In this document: positions 1 through 8,612 of the stretch, piece by piece
Layout of the letters: each line of letters opens with the position of its first letter
Numbering within the stretch: the first letter of the stretch is position 1
Assembly: GCA_964215955.1 (NCBI GenBank)
Contig: CAXPDR010000031.1
Coordinates: forward strand, 124,001-188,000
Length of the DNA stretch: 64,000 nucleotides
Direction: 5' to 3'
Origin: GCA-2706205 sp964215955
Lineage (GTDB): Bacteria > Bdellovibrionota > Bacteriovoracia > Bacteriovoracales > Bacteriovoracaceae
Translations under genes and position numbers: made by a program
Notes under the pieces: model-generated
The model's input: only the letters and a program-made list of their open reading frames with translations
Told to the model about the DNA's origin: nothing
Databases searched by the model: none

Positions 1-1968
1 TATAATGCCATCGAAAAAATTCTAGAGGCCAATAATAAAAGATCTAAAAAAGAAGTATTAGATAAGTCTTCTTGTATGAAGTTTGACAAGTTGGATGGGC
101 AAAGACGGTGTACAGTTGAGGAAGCCTATGAAGTAGAACTAGAGCTTAGAAAAAAATATTGCAAGAACTATACTTTTAAAAAAGGTTTCGCGCATGAACT
201 ATTAACTCAGAATAACAAAAAGGATTATGATAAATTTGAAGCTCATTGTTCCGACTTAAGCTTCGGTCTTGTGACCTTGAGTAATACTGAATATCTACGC
301 TATGGTATGGATATGTTCGATCAAGCGGTAGGATCTCCTAATGAATTCGTTCACTGCGAAGATCTACATTACCTAGATGAAGTTAATCAGCTATTATTTT
401 CAAATGATTATAAAGATGTAGGAATTTTAATGTTTAATGCTGAATCTCATCCCCATGTATTTGCATCTGGAAATATTTATGATTTTGACTTTGTCTTAAA
501 TTATGGAACAGAATTTCTATTTGATGGATTTTATGGATTATATAATTATAATTTAGATCATGAAAAAGGTGGAGAATCATTCGTACCACAAAGAGGTCAG
601 GAATGTTTTCACGACTATGATGAAAAACTTTTTTCTGAACGGGTAAAAATGATCCGAGGAGCATGGGCCGGTAAATATAATTCAGGAAATCTAGGAGAAA
701 GCTGTAGAATGTTTGATCCTAATACTGAGCCTAAATATAAAAAGAATGATATTAATTATATTAATAATTTAGCTAAAGTTTTTTATGAGTTTAAAGACGA
801 TCCAAAATTTAAAAGTGAATTTGGGTATCTGGGTGAAAGTTTAAATCCAAGTTTGTTTCATAAGTATCTTCCAAAGGATTCTCTTGAATATAGGGCCTAT
901 CAAGAACTAATTAATAACGTCTATAATGGAGTCAATGATACGGTATATATCTCTCAAGTTTTGAAAACTAATTATGGAGATAAGTTAGAAGAAGACTCTG
1001 ATGAAATTGTAATTGATGACAATGTATTACCTGAAGTTGCGCTCAGTGATATTGATGGAAATTATGTCTCTGAAGTAACTACCATTTCACAATTAACAAC
1101 TGTAACTAAGGAAAATGAAAAAGAAGAAGTTGTTGAACAAACATCAGATGAGAGTGAGAATGAACAAGTCAATTCTCAAATTTCTCAAGAACATCCTATT
1201 ATTGAAAAAGAGTCGAAAAAGGAACAAGATTTGCCGAGTAAAAATAATGATGTTGTCGTAAGTACCCAAGCGGAGAGTGAAAAGCTAAAACCTATCTCGT
1301 TATCGACTCCTAAAATTAAACATAAATTTGATATCTCGTTGATAGAAGAGAGTATGGAAAAACAAATTTCTAAAGAATACCAACAGGTTGATGAAATGTT
1401 TAAAGATAGCGTTATTGCAAAACCTGCAATTGAATTTCCCGTACTCAATGATGATGAAGTCAGTCATTTTACTTTTGGGACGAATATAAATATTAGAAAA
1501 AATGCCGATTATGAATATGAGTCTGTCTGTGCCAACACCAGAGATTTTGGCAATGGTGTTTTTAAACTAAAAAAATACGAAGAGATTAATGGATTTTATA
1601 AAGTTATTTTCGAACCGACCATCCAAGGTCTTATACAAGAGCAATGTGGAGGACAAAAGCAAAACTATATCCACAAAAGTGTGGTGAGAAAAAGAATGCT
1701 AGTTGAAGATGGTGGATTTAAATATTTAATCGCAGATAGGGTCATTCGTGATCGGTATGGAATGAGTAAATCTATTGAGGTCGGTGCTATCTCTGCAAGT
1801 GAAAGCAAACCGGTGTTGTTGAAGATAACCAAAGTTAAACCGATAAAATATAAGGGGAATACCTATATGTGGTATGAGTTTTTATATGAAAAAGACGGTA
1901 AGAAAAGATGGTTTTATGATCATATGGTAGGTGAGCCATCTCATTTAAGGAGTGTTGATGAAATTTAA
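1..1968 (+). CDS. Unknown protein with C-terminal SH3-like region, 5' partial
   Basis: The frame is open from base 1 with no stop, so the gene begins outside the window; the Met codon at 76 is internal. About 655 residues are visible. No family is recognised. The first 240 residues are rich in aromatic residues and Cys. Residues around 335-450 are low-complexity and rich in Glu, Lys and Ser, which suggests a linker. A stretch coded at about 1480-1700 (NINIRKNADYEYES) looks like a bacterial SH3 domain, a fold common in cell-wall or peptide-binding exported proteins. A signal peptide cannot be judged because the N-terminus is missing. The gene overlaps the next one by 11 bases, so the two are probably co-translated. 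Confidence 0.75.
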   Translation, partial: YNAIEKILEANNKRSKKEVLDKSSCMKFDKLDGQRRCTVEEAYEVELELRKKYCKNYTFKKGFAHELLTQNNKKDYDKFEAHCSDLSFGLVTLSNTEYLRYGMDMFDQAVGSPNEFVHCEDLHYLDEVNQLLFSNDYKDVGILMFNAESHPHVFASGNIYDFDFVLNYGTEFLFDGFYGLYNYNLDHEKGGESFVPQRGQECFHDYDEKLFSERVKMIRGAWAGKYNSGNLGESCRMFDPNTEPKYKKNDINYINNLAKVFYEFKDDPKFKSEFGYLGESLNPSLFHKYLPKDSLEYRAYQELINNVYNGVNDTVYISQVLKTNYGDKLEEDSDEIVIDDNVLPEVALSDIDGNYVSEVTTISQLTTVTKENEKEEVVEQTSDESENEQVNSQISQEHPIIEKESKKEQDLPSKNNDVVVSTQAESEKLKPISLSTPKIKHKFDISLIEESMEKQISKEYQQVDEMFKDSVIAKPAIEFPVLNDDEVSHFTFGTNINIRKNADYEYESVCANTRDFGNGVFKLKKYEEINGFYKVIFEPTIQGLIQEQCGGQKQNYIHKSVVRKRMLVEDGGFKYLIADRVIRDRYGMSKSIEVGAISASESKPVLLKITKVKPIKYKGNTYMWYEFLYEKDGKKRWFYDHMVGEPSHLRSVDEI

Positions 1969-2659
1969 ATATGGAATTGGAATTCTTGCACTTTTGTTTG
2001 GGAGCTTAAGCGCTTATCTGATAATGAAATTAGATGTTTCCAAAAAGACGATAACTTTAACTTCTTCTTATGAAGTTAAAAAGAAAATAGAGAACACTAT
2101 AAAACCTCTGGTCGTGAAAGAAGAAATAAAAAAAATTAAGAATTCAAAAGCCAATAAAGCAGAACTTAGGATATCAAAAAAAATGTGGGATATTGGTAAG
2201 GCTTTACAACAAAAAAGGTTAAGTGGAAAAACTTCTGAAATTTCAACTGACGAATTATTTAATATTATGTCAATTGAAGAACAATCAAGTTTTATCAATG
2301 CGAATATGATCATTTTGGAAAGAGAGCTCTATGAAGATGCTTTTGAATTTGGCAAGCAACTCGAAACTAAAATGATTAAGGAGTTCCTCTATAGTTATAG
2401 TTATCCCAAAATTTTGGATGAACCTAGAAATAGAGAGCTTAGACAGGAACTTTTAAAGACTTATTTAAGTAGTAATAAAAGAATGCAACTTGTTTATGCT
2501 GTAGACAGTTTAAATCAACTAGATTTTAATTCTTATGAAGTCGAAGAACTTAAACAAACATTTTGTTCTCAAAAAATACCAAAGAAAAATGAAGCGCAAA
2601 TTGCGCTTCATTATAAATTTGAAAATTTTTTAAGAAAATATCATGTTAAAGACTGCTAG
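1958..2659 (+). CDS. Membrane-anchored hypothetical protein
   Basis: The ATG at 1958 is preferred because AAGGAG (1947-1952) lies 5 bases upstream; an in-frame GTG at 1952 would sit inside that ribosome binding site. The protein has one N-terminal hydrophobic segment (residues 4-24), then about 210 charged, mostly helical residues. It is probably anchored in the inner membrane with its bulk in the periplasm. No family is recognised. It overlaps the upstream gene by 11 bases and menB by 4 bases in convergent orientation. A near-perfect palindrome at 2588-2612 inside its 3' end is best read as the terminator of menB. Confidence 0.7.
   Translation: MKFKYGIGILALLFGSLSAYLIMKLDVSKKTITLTSSYEVKKKIENTIKPLVVKEEIKKIKNSKANKAELRISKKMWDIGKALQQKRLSGKTSEISTDELFNIMSIEEQSSFINANMIILERELYEDAFEFGKQLETKMIKEFLYSYSYPKILDEPRNRELRQELLKTYLSSNKRMQLVYAVDSLNQLDFNSYEVEELKQTFCSQKIPKKNEAQIALHYKFENFLRKYHVKDC
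2584..2612 (-). terminator. Rho-independent terminator of menB inside the opposite gene
   Basis: Two perfectly complementary 12-base arms (2588-2599 and 2601-2612, GC core GAAGCGCAA) are separated by one base. On the minus strand they are followed by ATTTTTCTTT. It begins 44 bases past the menB stop codon and lies within the coding region of the convergent gene. Confidence 0.7.
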
Positions 2660-3561
2660 TAATGCCATGGAAATTTAGAGAAATCTTTATCCCTTTTTTC
2701 AACGAAAGAGTCTCTTCCTTCTCGTGCTTCCTCCGTCCCATAAGCAAGTCTAGTCGCTTCACCAGCAAATAACTGCTGACCAACAAGGCCATCATCTAGC
2801 AAATTAAATCCAAATTTAAGCATTCGCATTGCTGTTGGAGATTTTGAATTCATTTCCTTGGACCATCTAAGTGCTTCCACTTCAAGATCTTTATGTGGAA
2901 TGACCTTATTTACCATTCCCATTTGAAATGCTTCATCGGCCGTATAGTTGAATCCACAAAAGAATATTTCTCTTGCTCTTTTTTGGCCACATTGTCTTGC
3001 TAGATAGGCACTACCATAACCAGAGTCAAATGATGCAACATCGGGATCGGTTTGTTTGAAAATAGCATGTTCTTTAGATGCCAGGGTCAAATCACAAACG
3101 ACATGTAAAGAGTGTCCTCCGCCAACGGCCCAACCGGGTACTACTGCAACGACTATTTTAGGCATAAATCTAATTAATCTTTGTACTTCTAAAATATGAA
3201 GCCGTCCTAATTTTGCAGGATCAACTTTATCCTGATCATAGCCTTCATATTTATATCCGTCTTTACCACGAATTCTTTGATCGCCACCGGAACAAAATGC
3301 CCAACCAGCGTCTTTAGGACTTGGTCCATTACCAGTAATCAAGACGACTCCTACATCCGATGTTTGACGGGCATGATCTAGAGCCTGGTAAAGTTCATCC
3401 ACAGTTTTTGGTCTGAATGCATTTCTACATTCAGGTCGATTAAAGGCAATCCTAACTGTGCCTTGGTCTTTAGCCCTATGATAAGTTATGTCTTCAAAAT
3501 TAAAATCGTCAATTTCATTCCAAAGATCAGGGTTAAATATCTCTGATACTTTTTCGCTCAC
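2656..3561 (-). CDS. menB: 1,4-dihydroxy-2-naphthoyl-CoA synthase
   Basis: MenB performs the intramolecular Claisen condensation of o-succinylbenzoyl-CoA in menaquinone synthesis. The crotonase fold shows CSGGDQR near residue 93, GWAVGGGHSLH, QTDPDVASFDSGYGSAYLAR and the C-terminal KRDKDFSKFPW. The QTD motif carries Asp where Escherichia coli MenB has Gly (QTG). From family knowledge this marks the bicarbonate-independent class also found in Mycobacterium. GTG 3561 is chosen as start because GGAGG (3571-3567) lies 5 bases upstream; a TTG at 3573 would overlap that site. The gene is monocistronic here, with no other men genes in the window. A promoter and a terminator-like leader hairpin lie upstream. 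Confidence 0.95.
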   Translation of the reverse strand: MSEKVSEIFNPDLWNEIDDFNFEDITYHRAKDQGTVRIAFNRPECRNAFRPKTVDELYQALDHARQTSDVGVVLITGNGPSPKDAGWAFCSGGDQRIRGKDGYKYEGYDQDKVDPAKLGRLHILEVQRLIRFMPKIVVAVVPGWAVGGGHSLHVVCDLTLASKEHAIFKQTDPDVASFDSGYGSAYLARQCGQKRAREIFFCGFNYTADEAFQMGMVNKVIPHKDLEVEALRWSKEMNSKSPTAMRMLKFGFNLLDDGLVGQQLFAGEATRLAYGTEEAREGRDSFVEKRDKDFSKFPWHY

Positions 3562-3621
3562 GTACACCTCCAAAAATTAAACTTTTGAGAACTTATTCTT
3601 TGTAGTGAACTTAGTCAATTT

Positions 3622-3665
3622 AAAGGAAAAAATAGTGGCCAATGAATTTTTGTTTCAATGGCCAC
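3622..3665 (-). terminator. Terminator-like hairpin in the menB leader
   Basis: Arms 3635-3641 and 3659-3665 (GTGGCCA/TGGCCAC) are perfect. A second 4-bp helix lies inside after one A-A mismatch. On the minus strand the hairpin is followed by TATTTTTTCCTTT. It sits between the predicted menB promoter and its GTG start, so it could attenuate menB rather than end another gene. Confidence 0.5.
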
Positions 3666-3713
3666 CACAAAGCGGAGTGACAAAAAGAAATAATTTCTTC
3701 TTTGACTCATTGT

Positions 3714-3742
3714 ATCATAAGACTTAAATTAACTAAAGTTAA
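3714..3742 (-). promoter_or_regulatory. Probable sigma70 promoter of menB
   Basis: On the minus strand TTAACT (3742-3737) and TATGAT (3719-3714) are separated by 17 bases. Predicted transcription starts near 3707, giving a leader of about 146 bases that includes the hairpin at 3635-3665. Confidence 0.45.
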
Positions 3743-3875
3743 AAGTGAAGTAAACTTAAGAAAAAAGCAGTTTCCTTATAATATCAGATGGTTATGGCTG
3801 TGAAGCAATATTGATAGGCATTTACATATTGGTATACCGGTTATAAATCTGTTTCTTCCAAGCGAGATAGCACTG

Positions 3876-4649
3876 ATGATTCGAGTCTTTTTGATACTTT
3901 TAACCTTTTTTATAAGCGATAGTTCATTTTCTAAAGAGCTTAAGACCATTGGAGCTGATATCGCTGGAGTTTTTAAAAGCGAGGCTTTAGGAAAAGGTAA
4001 TTCTCTTAGAAGAGTAACTGGAAGGGAGGAAAGAATTATCCAGGCCGTCTATCGTTGTATGGGTTATAATCTCAAAGTTTCCCTTTTACCTTTTGGAAGG
4101 CATACAAAGTTTTATGAAAAGACAAATGATTATGACGCTGTATCCACAGTGTATGAAAACCTAAGACTAAAAGGATTTGTTTCTGATTCTCATATTACCT
4201 ATTCTAATGGAATTAGCTATTTGACTCAAAAATACGGAAATTCTATAAATGAAGTTAAAGACCTGGTTGGCAAACGGGTTATAAGCTTTATTGGTGCGAA
4301 AGATATGTTTCCTGAGCTTAAAAAAATTATTCCAAAATTAAAATCCTACTCTGAAAACTCTGATCAAGCGATTCATTCAAAAATGCTTTATTTTGATAGG
4401 GTTGATGTGGTTATTTCGGATGCTGTTATTTTTGCCCATCATACAGCTCAATTACAGCAGGATAATTTGGAAAAATATCATAAGCAAATAACATTTAAAC
4501 AAATCTTTGAGCCATCTATTTTTAAAATGTATTTTAAAAAAGAGCAACACAGAGATATGTTTAATCAATGCTTAAAAGAGATTGTAGATTCTAAAAAAAT
4601 TAACCGTCTTAATATTGAGTATTATAATGAGCTAATCATTAATAAATAG
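3876..4649 (+). CDS. Periplasmic solute-binding-like protein (SBP_bac_3 type)
   Basis: The protein has 257 residues, with an N-terminal signal peptide (MIRVFLILLTFFISDSSFS). The body resembles family 3 periplasmic amino-acid-binding proteins: an early REERIIQAVYRCMGYNLKV segment, AVSTVYE, a middle LVGKRVISFIGA, and DRVDVVISDAVIFAHHT. No ABC permease or ATPase is adjacent, so it may act as a lone sensor or binding protein rather than a transporter component. It is predicted to be periplasmic. It converges on the GNAT-PilZ gene 19 bases away. The ribosome binding site is weak. The ligand cannot be named from sequence. Confidence 0.7.
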   Translation: MIRVFLILLTFFISDSSFSKELKTIGADIAGVFKSEALGKGNSLRRVTGREERIIQAVYRCMGYNLKVSLLPFGRHTKFYEKTNDYDAVSTVYENLRLKGFVSDSHITYSNGISYLTQKYGNSINEVKDLVGKRVISFIGAKDMFPELKKIIPKLKSYSENSDQAIHSKMLYFDRVDVVISDAVIFAHHTAQLQQDNLEKYHKQITFKQIFEPSIFKMYFKKEQHRDMFNQCLKEIVDSKKINRLNIEYYNELIINK

Positions 4650-4668
4650 AAATTCAAAATAAGCCAGA

Positions 4669-5886
4669 TTAAGCTGCTAAATCATCTATTTCTTCCACTG
4701 ATTCTACAATACATTGTTTTTCGAGTTTCATGATAAAGTTTTTCCATTGCTGATCGTGACTTATTATTTCACATCCGATAGATGAAATTCTTTGATATTT
4801 TTTTACAAAATTTATACAAGAGTTTATGCTCTTAATTTTTAACTGCATATTCTCCGTAAGATTTAAGTTTTCCTTAGGAAGTAAAATTAATCCATTAAGT
4901 GAGACTTCTACGATAATAACTTTAAACTCATGGTGACCGGTATTTACCGTCGCTTCAAAATGAACGGGATATCTATAATATTCTCTACCTTCGATTAAGA
5001 AAGCAGGATTTCTCCCTGGATAGTAATTTGTGCTATTATAGATCGTTTGTATCTCATTTTTAGATAAATTCTCAAGCAATTCAGTTTTATTTTTTAGTTC
5101 GTTAAAAAAATCTTTCTTTAAATAAATTGGGTGTAAGAGTAACTTGGTATTTCCTTTTGGCCGAAGCCTTTTCCATGGATATATTGATAGAAGATGGTGC
5201 ATATTTTTGTGTAAAGGTCTATTTCTATAAAAGCTTTTTAAATCTTTCATTATATTACTAGTGTCTACATACAATGCTGAACTTTTAAGATTTTGCATTT
5301 TATCATGTTTTCTATCTTTACCAAATTTTTTGAATCCACAAATATCTTCATAAAAGGGAGAGACGGATTTTCTTACTGTTAAAAATAAATAATCTGCTTT
5401 TAAGATATTAATTCCGTAATCAAGCGCCATTAGTGCAAGAGGAAGAGAAATTCCTGTGCTTTTTGATCTCCATTCTTCTTTTACTGTGAGACCTGTAAAT
5501 TCGGCTATCTTATTTCTTTTTCTAAATTCAGTGATATCAATGAAATGATCTATCGGAAGGCCTAAGTTAGTATCTAGAACCAAACTAACTGTACCAATTA
5601 TTTCATCTCCAGATTTTGCAATGAAAATTGAGGTGGTAGCTAAAAAATTAAATTTGGTTATCCTAAAATCATAATTATCTTTAGTCATTTTTAAGCGTTT
5701 ATAATTGACTTGAATTAAATTTAAAGCTTCAAAAATTTCCTCTTTTGTTTCTGCTAACTTGAAAATAATATCACTGGAATTCACATCTAAATTGATGAAA
5801 AATATCTTTCTCGCAAGTCTAGCACGTAAAGGCTTTGGAAGAATTCCAAAACCTTTCCAAAGAATGTTTTTCAGTTTTTTATTCAT
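4669..5886 (-). CDS. GNAT-like acyltransferase fused to a PilZ domain
   Basis: The protein has 405 residues. Residues about 40-200 resemble the FeeM/autoinducer-synthase-like branch of GNAT N-acyltransferases: IFIAKSGDEIIGTVSL, AEFTGLTVKEEWRS, LFLTVRKSVSPFYEDICGF. Residues about 300-390 form a PilZ domain with an RxxxR motif (R301, R305) followed by EVSLNG (327-332), a close match to the c-di-GMP-binding [DN]xSxxG motif with Glu in first place. The fusion suggests an acyl transfer reaction controlled by cyclic di-GMP. It is probably cytoplasmic or membrane-associated through its basic N-terminus. The acyl acceptor is unknown. It is a single gene with a weak ribosome binding site. Confidence 0.75.
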   Translation of the reverse strand: MNKKLKNILWKGFGILPKPLRARLARKIFFINLDVNSSDIIFKLAETKEEIFEALNLIQVNYKRLKMTKDNYDFRITKFNFLATTSIFIAKSGDEIIGTVSLVLDTNLGLPIDHFIDITEFRKRNKIAEFTGLTVKEEWRSKSTGISLPLALMALDYGINILKADYLFLTVRKSVSPFYEDICGFKKFGKDRKHDKMQNLKSSALYVDTSNIMKDLKSFYRNRPLHKNMHHLLSIYPWKRLRPKGNTKLLLHPIYLKKDFFNELKNKTELLENLSKNEIQTIYNSTNYYPGRNPAFLIEGREYYRYPVHFEATVNTGHHEFKVIIVEVSLNGLILLPKENLNLTENMQLKIKSINSCINFVKKYQRISSIGCEIISHDQQWKNFIMKLEKQCIVESVEEIDDLAA

Positions 5887-6091
5887 TTTCTTACCAGTTT
5901 TGTCTGGTTCTGTGATCGACTGATTTTCTTTTGTACTTTAGTCTTTGACAGGAAAAGTTGGCACGTAAAAAAGATTGAAATTTCATTGCATAAATTAAAG
6001 GCATCATAAATGCAAAATTATATAGGAGGTTGTGGAAAGACCAGTTTAAGTTTAATTTCTTAACTTTTATGACTTGCGGCTAGGGAATTTA

Positions 6092-6415
6092 TTAGAGGTT
6101 TATATTCACGTTTCCTTTAAAAAAGCTATAAATGAGCCAGAGGCCAGCGACAATTCCAATAGTACCTAAAAACAGATAGCCTAATATATAAGTAAAAAAA
6201 ATAAATGGGCTTTTATTACGAGAACCTTGATTAACGAAAATACCAGTTCCTCTAGTCCAAGCAATAAACGCTAACCAAATTGAACTCAAGCTGGCAAAAG
6301 TTAACAAAAGACCAATTACAAAAGGCAAATTTTCCTTGCCTATGGCTTTATGTAATAGAAAAAGACCAGTAAGATTTATTATATTAAAATAAATTATGAG
6401 ATGTTCTTTCTTCAT
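6092..6415 (-). CDS. Small membrane protein
   Basis: The protein has 107 residues and about three hydrophobic helices (residues 7-23, 29-50, 70-98), with a short charged loop (WTRGTGIFVNQGSRNKS) between the second and third. No family is recognised. It lies 99 bases downstream of the tRNA-Leu gene on the same strand. It is predicted to be in the inner membrane; its role is unknown. Confidence 0.6.
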   Translation of the reverse strand: MKKEHLIIYFNIINLTGLFLLHKAIGKENLPFVIGLLLTFASLSSIWLAFIAWTRGTGIFVNQGSRNKSPFIFFTYILGYLFLGTIGIVAGLWLIYSFFKGNVNINL

Positions 6416-6514
6416 ATCAAGTTAACCAATATCTTAAGATACTATATAATATAAATTAGAAGATGAATCTGATTCAGTTGTTTCTAAAAATGTTGGTTCG
6501 AGGACTTGTAATAA

Positions 6515-6600
6515 TGGTGCACGGAGAGGGACTTGAACCCTCACAGGCTTACGCCCACTACGCCCTCAACGTAGCGTGTCTACCATTCCACCACCCGTGC
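6515..6600 (-). tRNA. tRNA-Leu(GAG)
   Basis: Read on the minus strand, the acceptor GCACGGG (6600-6594) pairs with the 3' CCGTGC. The D arm carries GGTAGACAC. The anticodon stem CTACG/CGTAG encloses loop TTGAGGG, giving anticodon GAG. A variable arm TGGGCGTAAGCCTG follows, typical of the long-variable-arm class II tRNAs. The T arm holds GGTTCAAGTCC, and CCA is encoded (6517-6515). It lies 41 bases after ampG on the same strand. It reads CUC and CUU codons. Confidence 0.95.
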
Positions 6601-6641
6601 AAGATACTAAATTCTAATAACTTAATTTCATTAAGTAAATA

Positions 6642-7937
6642 TTAAATTTTCTTATTCCAAGGGGCCACCCAGCAAAGTAAAATCATTCCGGGTAATGCTA
6701 GGAGAGTGCAGATAATGAAAAAATTTGTATATCCAAGGCCCGGCAGAGAGCCAAATATATCAAAAAAGACACCATCTTTAGGTGCTACCCCTTCAACGAT
6801 TATACCTGCTAAGATTCCAGAAAATGATTTAGGAATGGCAAATATTGAGGTGAGAAGAGCAAGTTGAGTTCCAGTAAAACTTTTATTAGTATTGGCTGCA
6901 ATATAGGCCATAAGTGCCGCAGAACCTAGACCAACTCCCAAGTATTCAAAGGCAACCACAATACCGAGGACTAGAGTATTTGCACCTACTTCGTTTAGTA
7001 CAGCAAAACCAAGGATTGAGGCCATTTGTACGACTCCAAAAATCCAAAGAGATTTGTTAATACCTAATTTAAACATTAAGATCCCACCAGCGAAACCACC
7101 TACGATCATTGAAGCAACGCTGACTGACTTTACGACAGAACCTAATATGGCCTTAGAGAAACCGACGTCTAAATAGAATGGTGTTATTAAGGCGGTGGCC
7201 ACAGTGTCACCAAATTTATAAAAGAAGATAAAAAATATTATTAACAAGCCACTTTTGAAACCATCTCTTTTAAAAAACTCTACAAAAGGAAGGATAACGG
7301 CTTCTTTAATAGTTTTTGGCGCCTGATCTTCACTTATAATCTCAGAGATCCAAAGAGTTTGGAAAACACCTATGGCCATAAAAGCTGAAATAATAATGAA
7401 GACTAAGGACCAAGGAATAAAATCTGCTAGAATTAATCCAAGACCTCCCGAAACAAAACCTGAAATTCTATAAGCATTGGCATAATAAGAATTACCTAGA
7501 CCTAACTCTTCGTCTGGAAGCAGCTCTCTTCTATAGGCATCCAATACAATATCTTGAGTTGCAGAAAAAAATGCAATGGCCAAACCTGCGTAGAGGATTA
7601 AGTCTATGTTGTGTTTTGGGTTCATTGTTGCCAAAGAGGCCATGAAAATAAATAGAGCTATTTGGGTTATGAGCATCCACCCTCGTCTTCTTCCAAGAAA
7701 TGGAGGAGTATAGCGATCTAAAATTGGGGCCCAAAGGTATTTGAAGGAATAGGGAACAAGAACAAATCCAAAGAAGCCAATAGTCTTTAGGTCTACTTCT
7801 TGATCTCGTAACCATGCAGGTATAAGTTGGACCAAAAAATACATGGGAAGACCAGCAGCAAATCCATTGAGAATGCTGATAAGCATCCGCTTGTTGACAA
7901 GTACTTCTGTTAAACTTAATTTTTCTTTAGTTTCCAT
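6642..7937 (-). CDS. ampG: AmpG-like muropeptide MFS permease
   Basis: This 431-residue major facilitator protein has about 12 to 14 membrane segments. The AmpG signature regions are clear: YSFKYLWAPILDRY followed by LGRRRGWM, then ATQDIVLDAYRRELLPDEELG. In Gram-negative bacteria AmpG imports anhydro-muropeptides for cell-wall recycling. In a predatory bacterium it could also take up prey wall fragments (inference). SD and start are unremarkable. An inverted repeat (AACCTAT/ATAGGTT, 7967-7988) lies 30 bases before the start and may be an operator or leader hairpin. The gene is divergent from the HNH gene. Confidence 0.85.
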   Translation of the reverse strand: METKEKLSLTEVLVNKRMLISILNGFAAGLPMYFLVQLIPAWLRDQEVDLKTIGFFGFVLVPYSFKYLWAPILDRYTPPFLGRRRGWMLITQIALFIFMASLATMNPKHNIDLILYAGLAIAFFSATQDIVLDAYRRELLPDEELGLGNSYYANAYRISGFVSGGLGLILADFIPWSLVFIIISAFMAIGVFQTLWISEIISEDQAPKTIKEAVILPFVEFFKRDGFKSGLLIIFFIFFYKFGDTVATALITPFYLDVGFSKAILGSVVKSVSVASMIVGGFAGGILMFKLGINKSLWIFGVVQMASILGFAVLNEVGANTLVLGIVVAFEYLGVGLGSAALMAYIAANTNKSFTGTQLALLTSIFAIPKSFSGILAGIIVEGVAPKDGVFFDIFGSLPGLGYTNFFIICTLLALPGMILLCWVAPWNKKI

Positions 7938-7966
7938 GATTCGCCTTATGGATTTCTTCCCTTAAA

Positions 7967-7988
7967 AACCTATCTATTTCAATAGGTT
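7967..7988. promoter_or_regulatory. Inverted repeat upstream of ampG
   Basis: Seven-base arms AACCTAT (7967-7973) and ATAGGTT (7982-7988) surround 8 bases. It lies in the ampG/HNH divergent region and may be an operator. On the minus strand it is followed by TTTT and could also form a weak hairpin. Confidence 0.3.
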
Positions 7989-8108
7989 ACCAATTCAATT
8001 ATTCTTTCGTCTAGTATTTTGTGGTGTTTAGCAAAGCCGAATGCCTAAATTGCCCATTATTACGTATTTTCCGTGTTTTGGTGTAAAATACAAATAAGGA
8101 GTGTTGGT

Positions 8109-8612
8109 ATGAAACAGACCTTATTATTAGATTCAAGCTTTTTCCCTTTGCAAATGATTGATTGGAAAAAAGCTCTATCTCTTTTCTTTACTCAAAGAGC
8201 TGAAGTCGTTGAGCATCATTCAGACGTCGAGATTCGTTCCACCTATTCTTCCTATAAACTTCCTAAAGTAATGAGACTATATTGCAAAATTGGAGACATA
8301 AATGTGGTTAAGTTTAACCGATTAAATGTTTTCTATCGGGATAGATTTCATTGCCAATATTGTAATACTAAGTTCAAGGCAAATGAATTGACATTAGATC
8401 ACGTACATCCAAGGTCCAAAGGAGGACCAACCAATTGGGAAAATATTGTTACGGCCTGTGCTGATTGTAATAATAAAAAAGCAGATAAATTAATGAATGA
8501 ATGCCAAATGTATCCATTAAAGAAACCCGTGGAACCAAAGTGGATTTCTATTTTTCTTATGCGTCTTAGTCAAAAGGAAAAAACAGTCTGGAAAGACTGG
8601 TTTAATCTTTAA
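8109..8612 (+). CDS. HNH endonuclease domain protein
   Basis: ATG 8109 is chosen because AAGGAG (8096-8101) lies 7 bases upstream. The 167-residue protein has a classic C-terminal HNH fold: Cys82-x2-Cys85, then LTLDHVHPRSKGG with Asp97/His98, Asn in NWENIV and Cys117-x2-Cys120 as zinc ligands. The N-terminal 70 residues (LLDSSFFPLQMIDWKKAL) match the common HNH-with-short-N-domain group seen in many bacterial chromosomes. The group's function is mostly unknown; DNA cleavage or repair is likely. It overlaps the convergent gene by 4 bases. It is not obviously part of a restriction system. Confidence 0.85.
   Translation: MKQTLLLDSSFFPLQMIDWKKALSLFFTQRAEVVEHHSDVEIRSTYSSYKLPKVMRLYCKIGDINVVKFNRLNVFYRDRFHCQYCNTKFKANELTLDHVHPRSKGGPTNWENIVTACADCNNKKADKLMNECQMYPLKKPVEPKWISIFLMRLSQKEKTVWKDWFNL
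8578..8603 (-). terminator. Weak terminator of the Cys-rich protein gene, inside the HNH gene
   Basis: CAGTC/GACTG arms (8584-8588 and 8595-8599), extended by AAA/TTT across one mismatch, are followed on the minus strand by six T residues. It lies in the 3' end of the convergent HNH coding region. Confidence 0.4.

Noticed and set aside
6463..6645. Short plus-strand open frame
   Set aside because: It runs across the tRNA-Leu gene on the other strand, so it is an artefact.
8109..8612. HNH protein as the nuclease partner of the C5 methyltransferase
   Set aside because: Five genes on both strands separate them, and the HNH protein belongs to a common stand-alone group.
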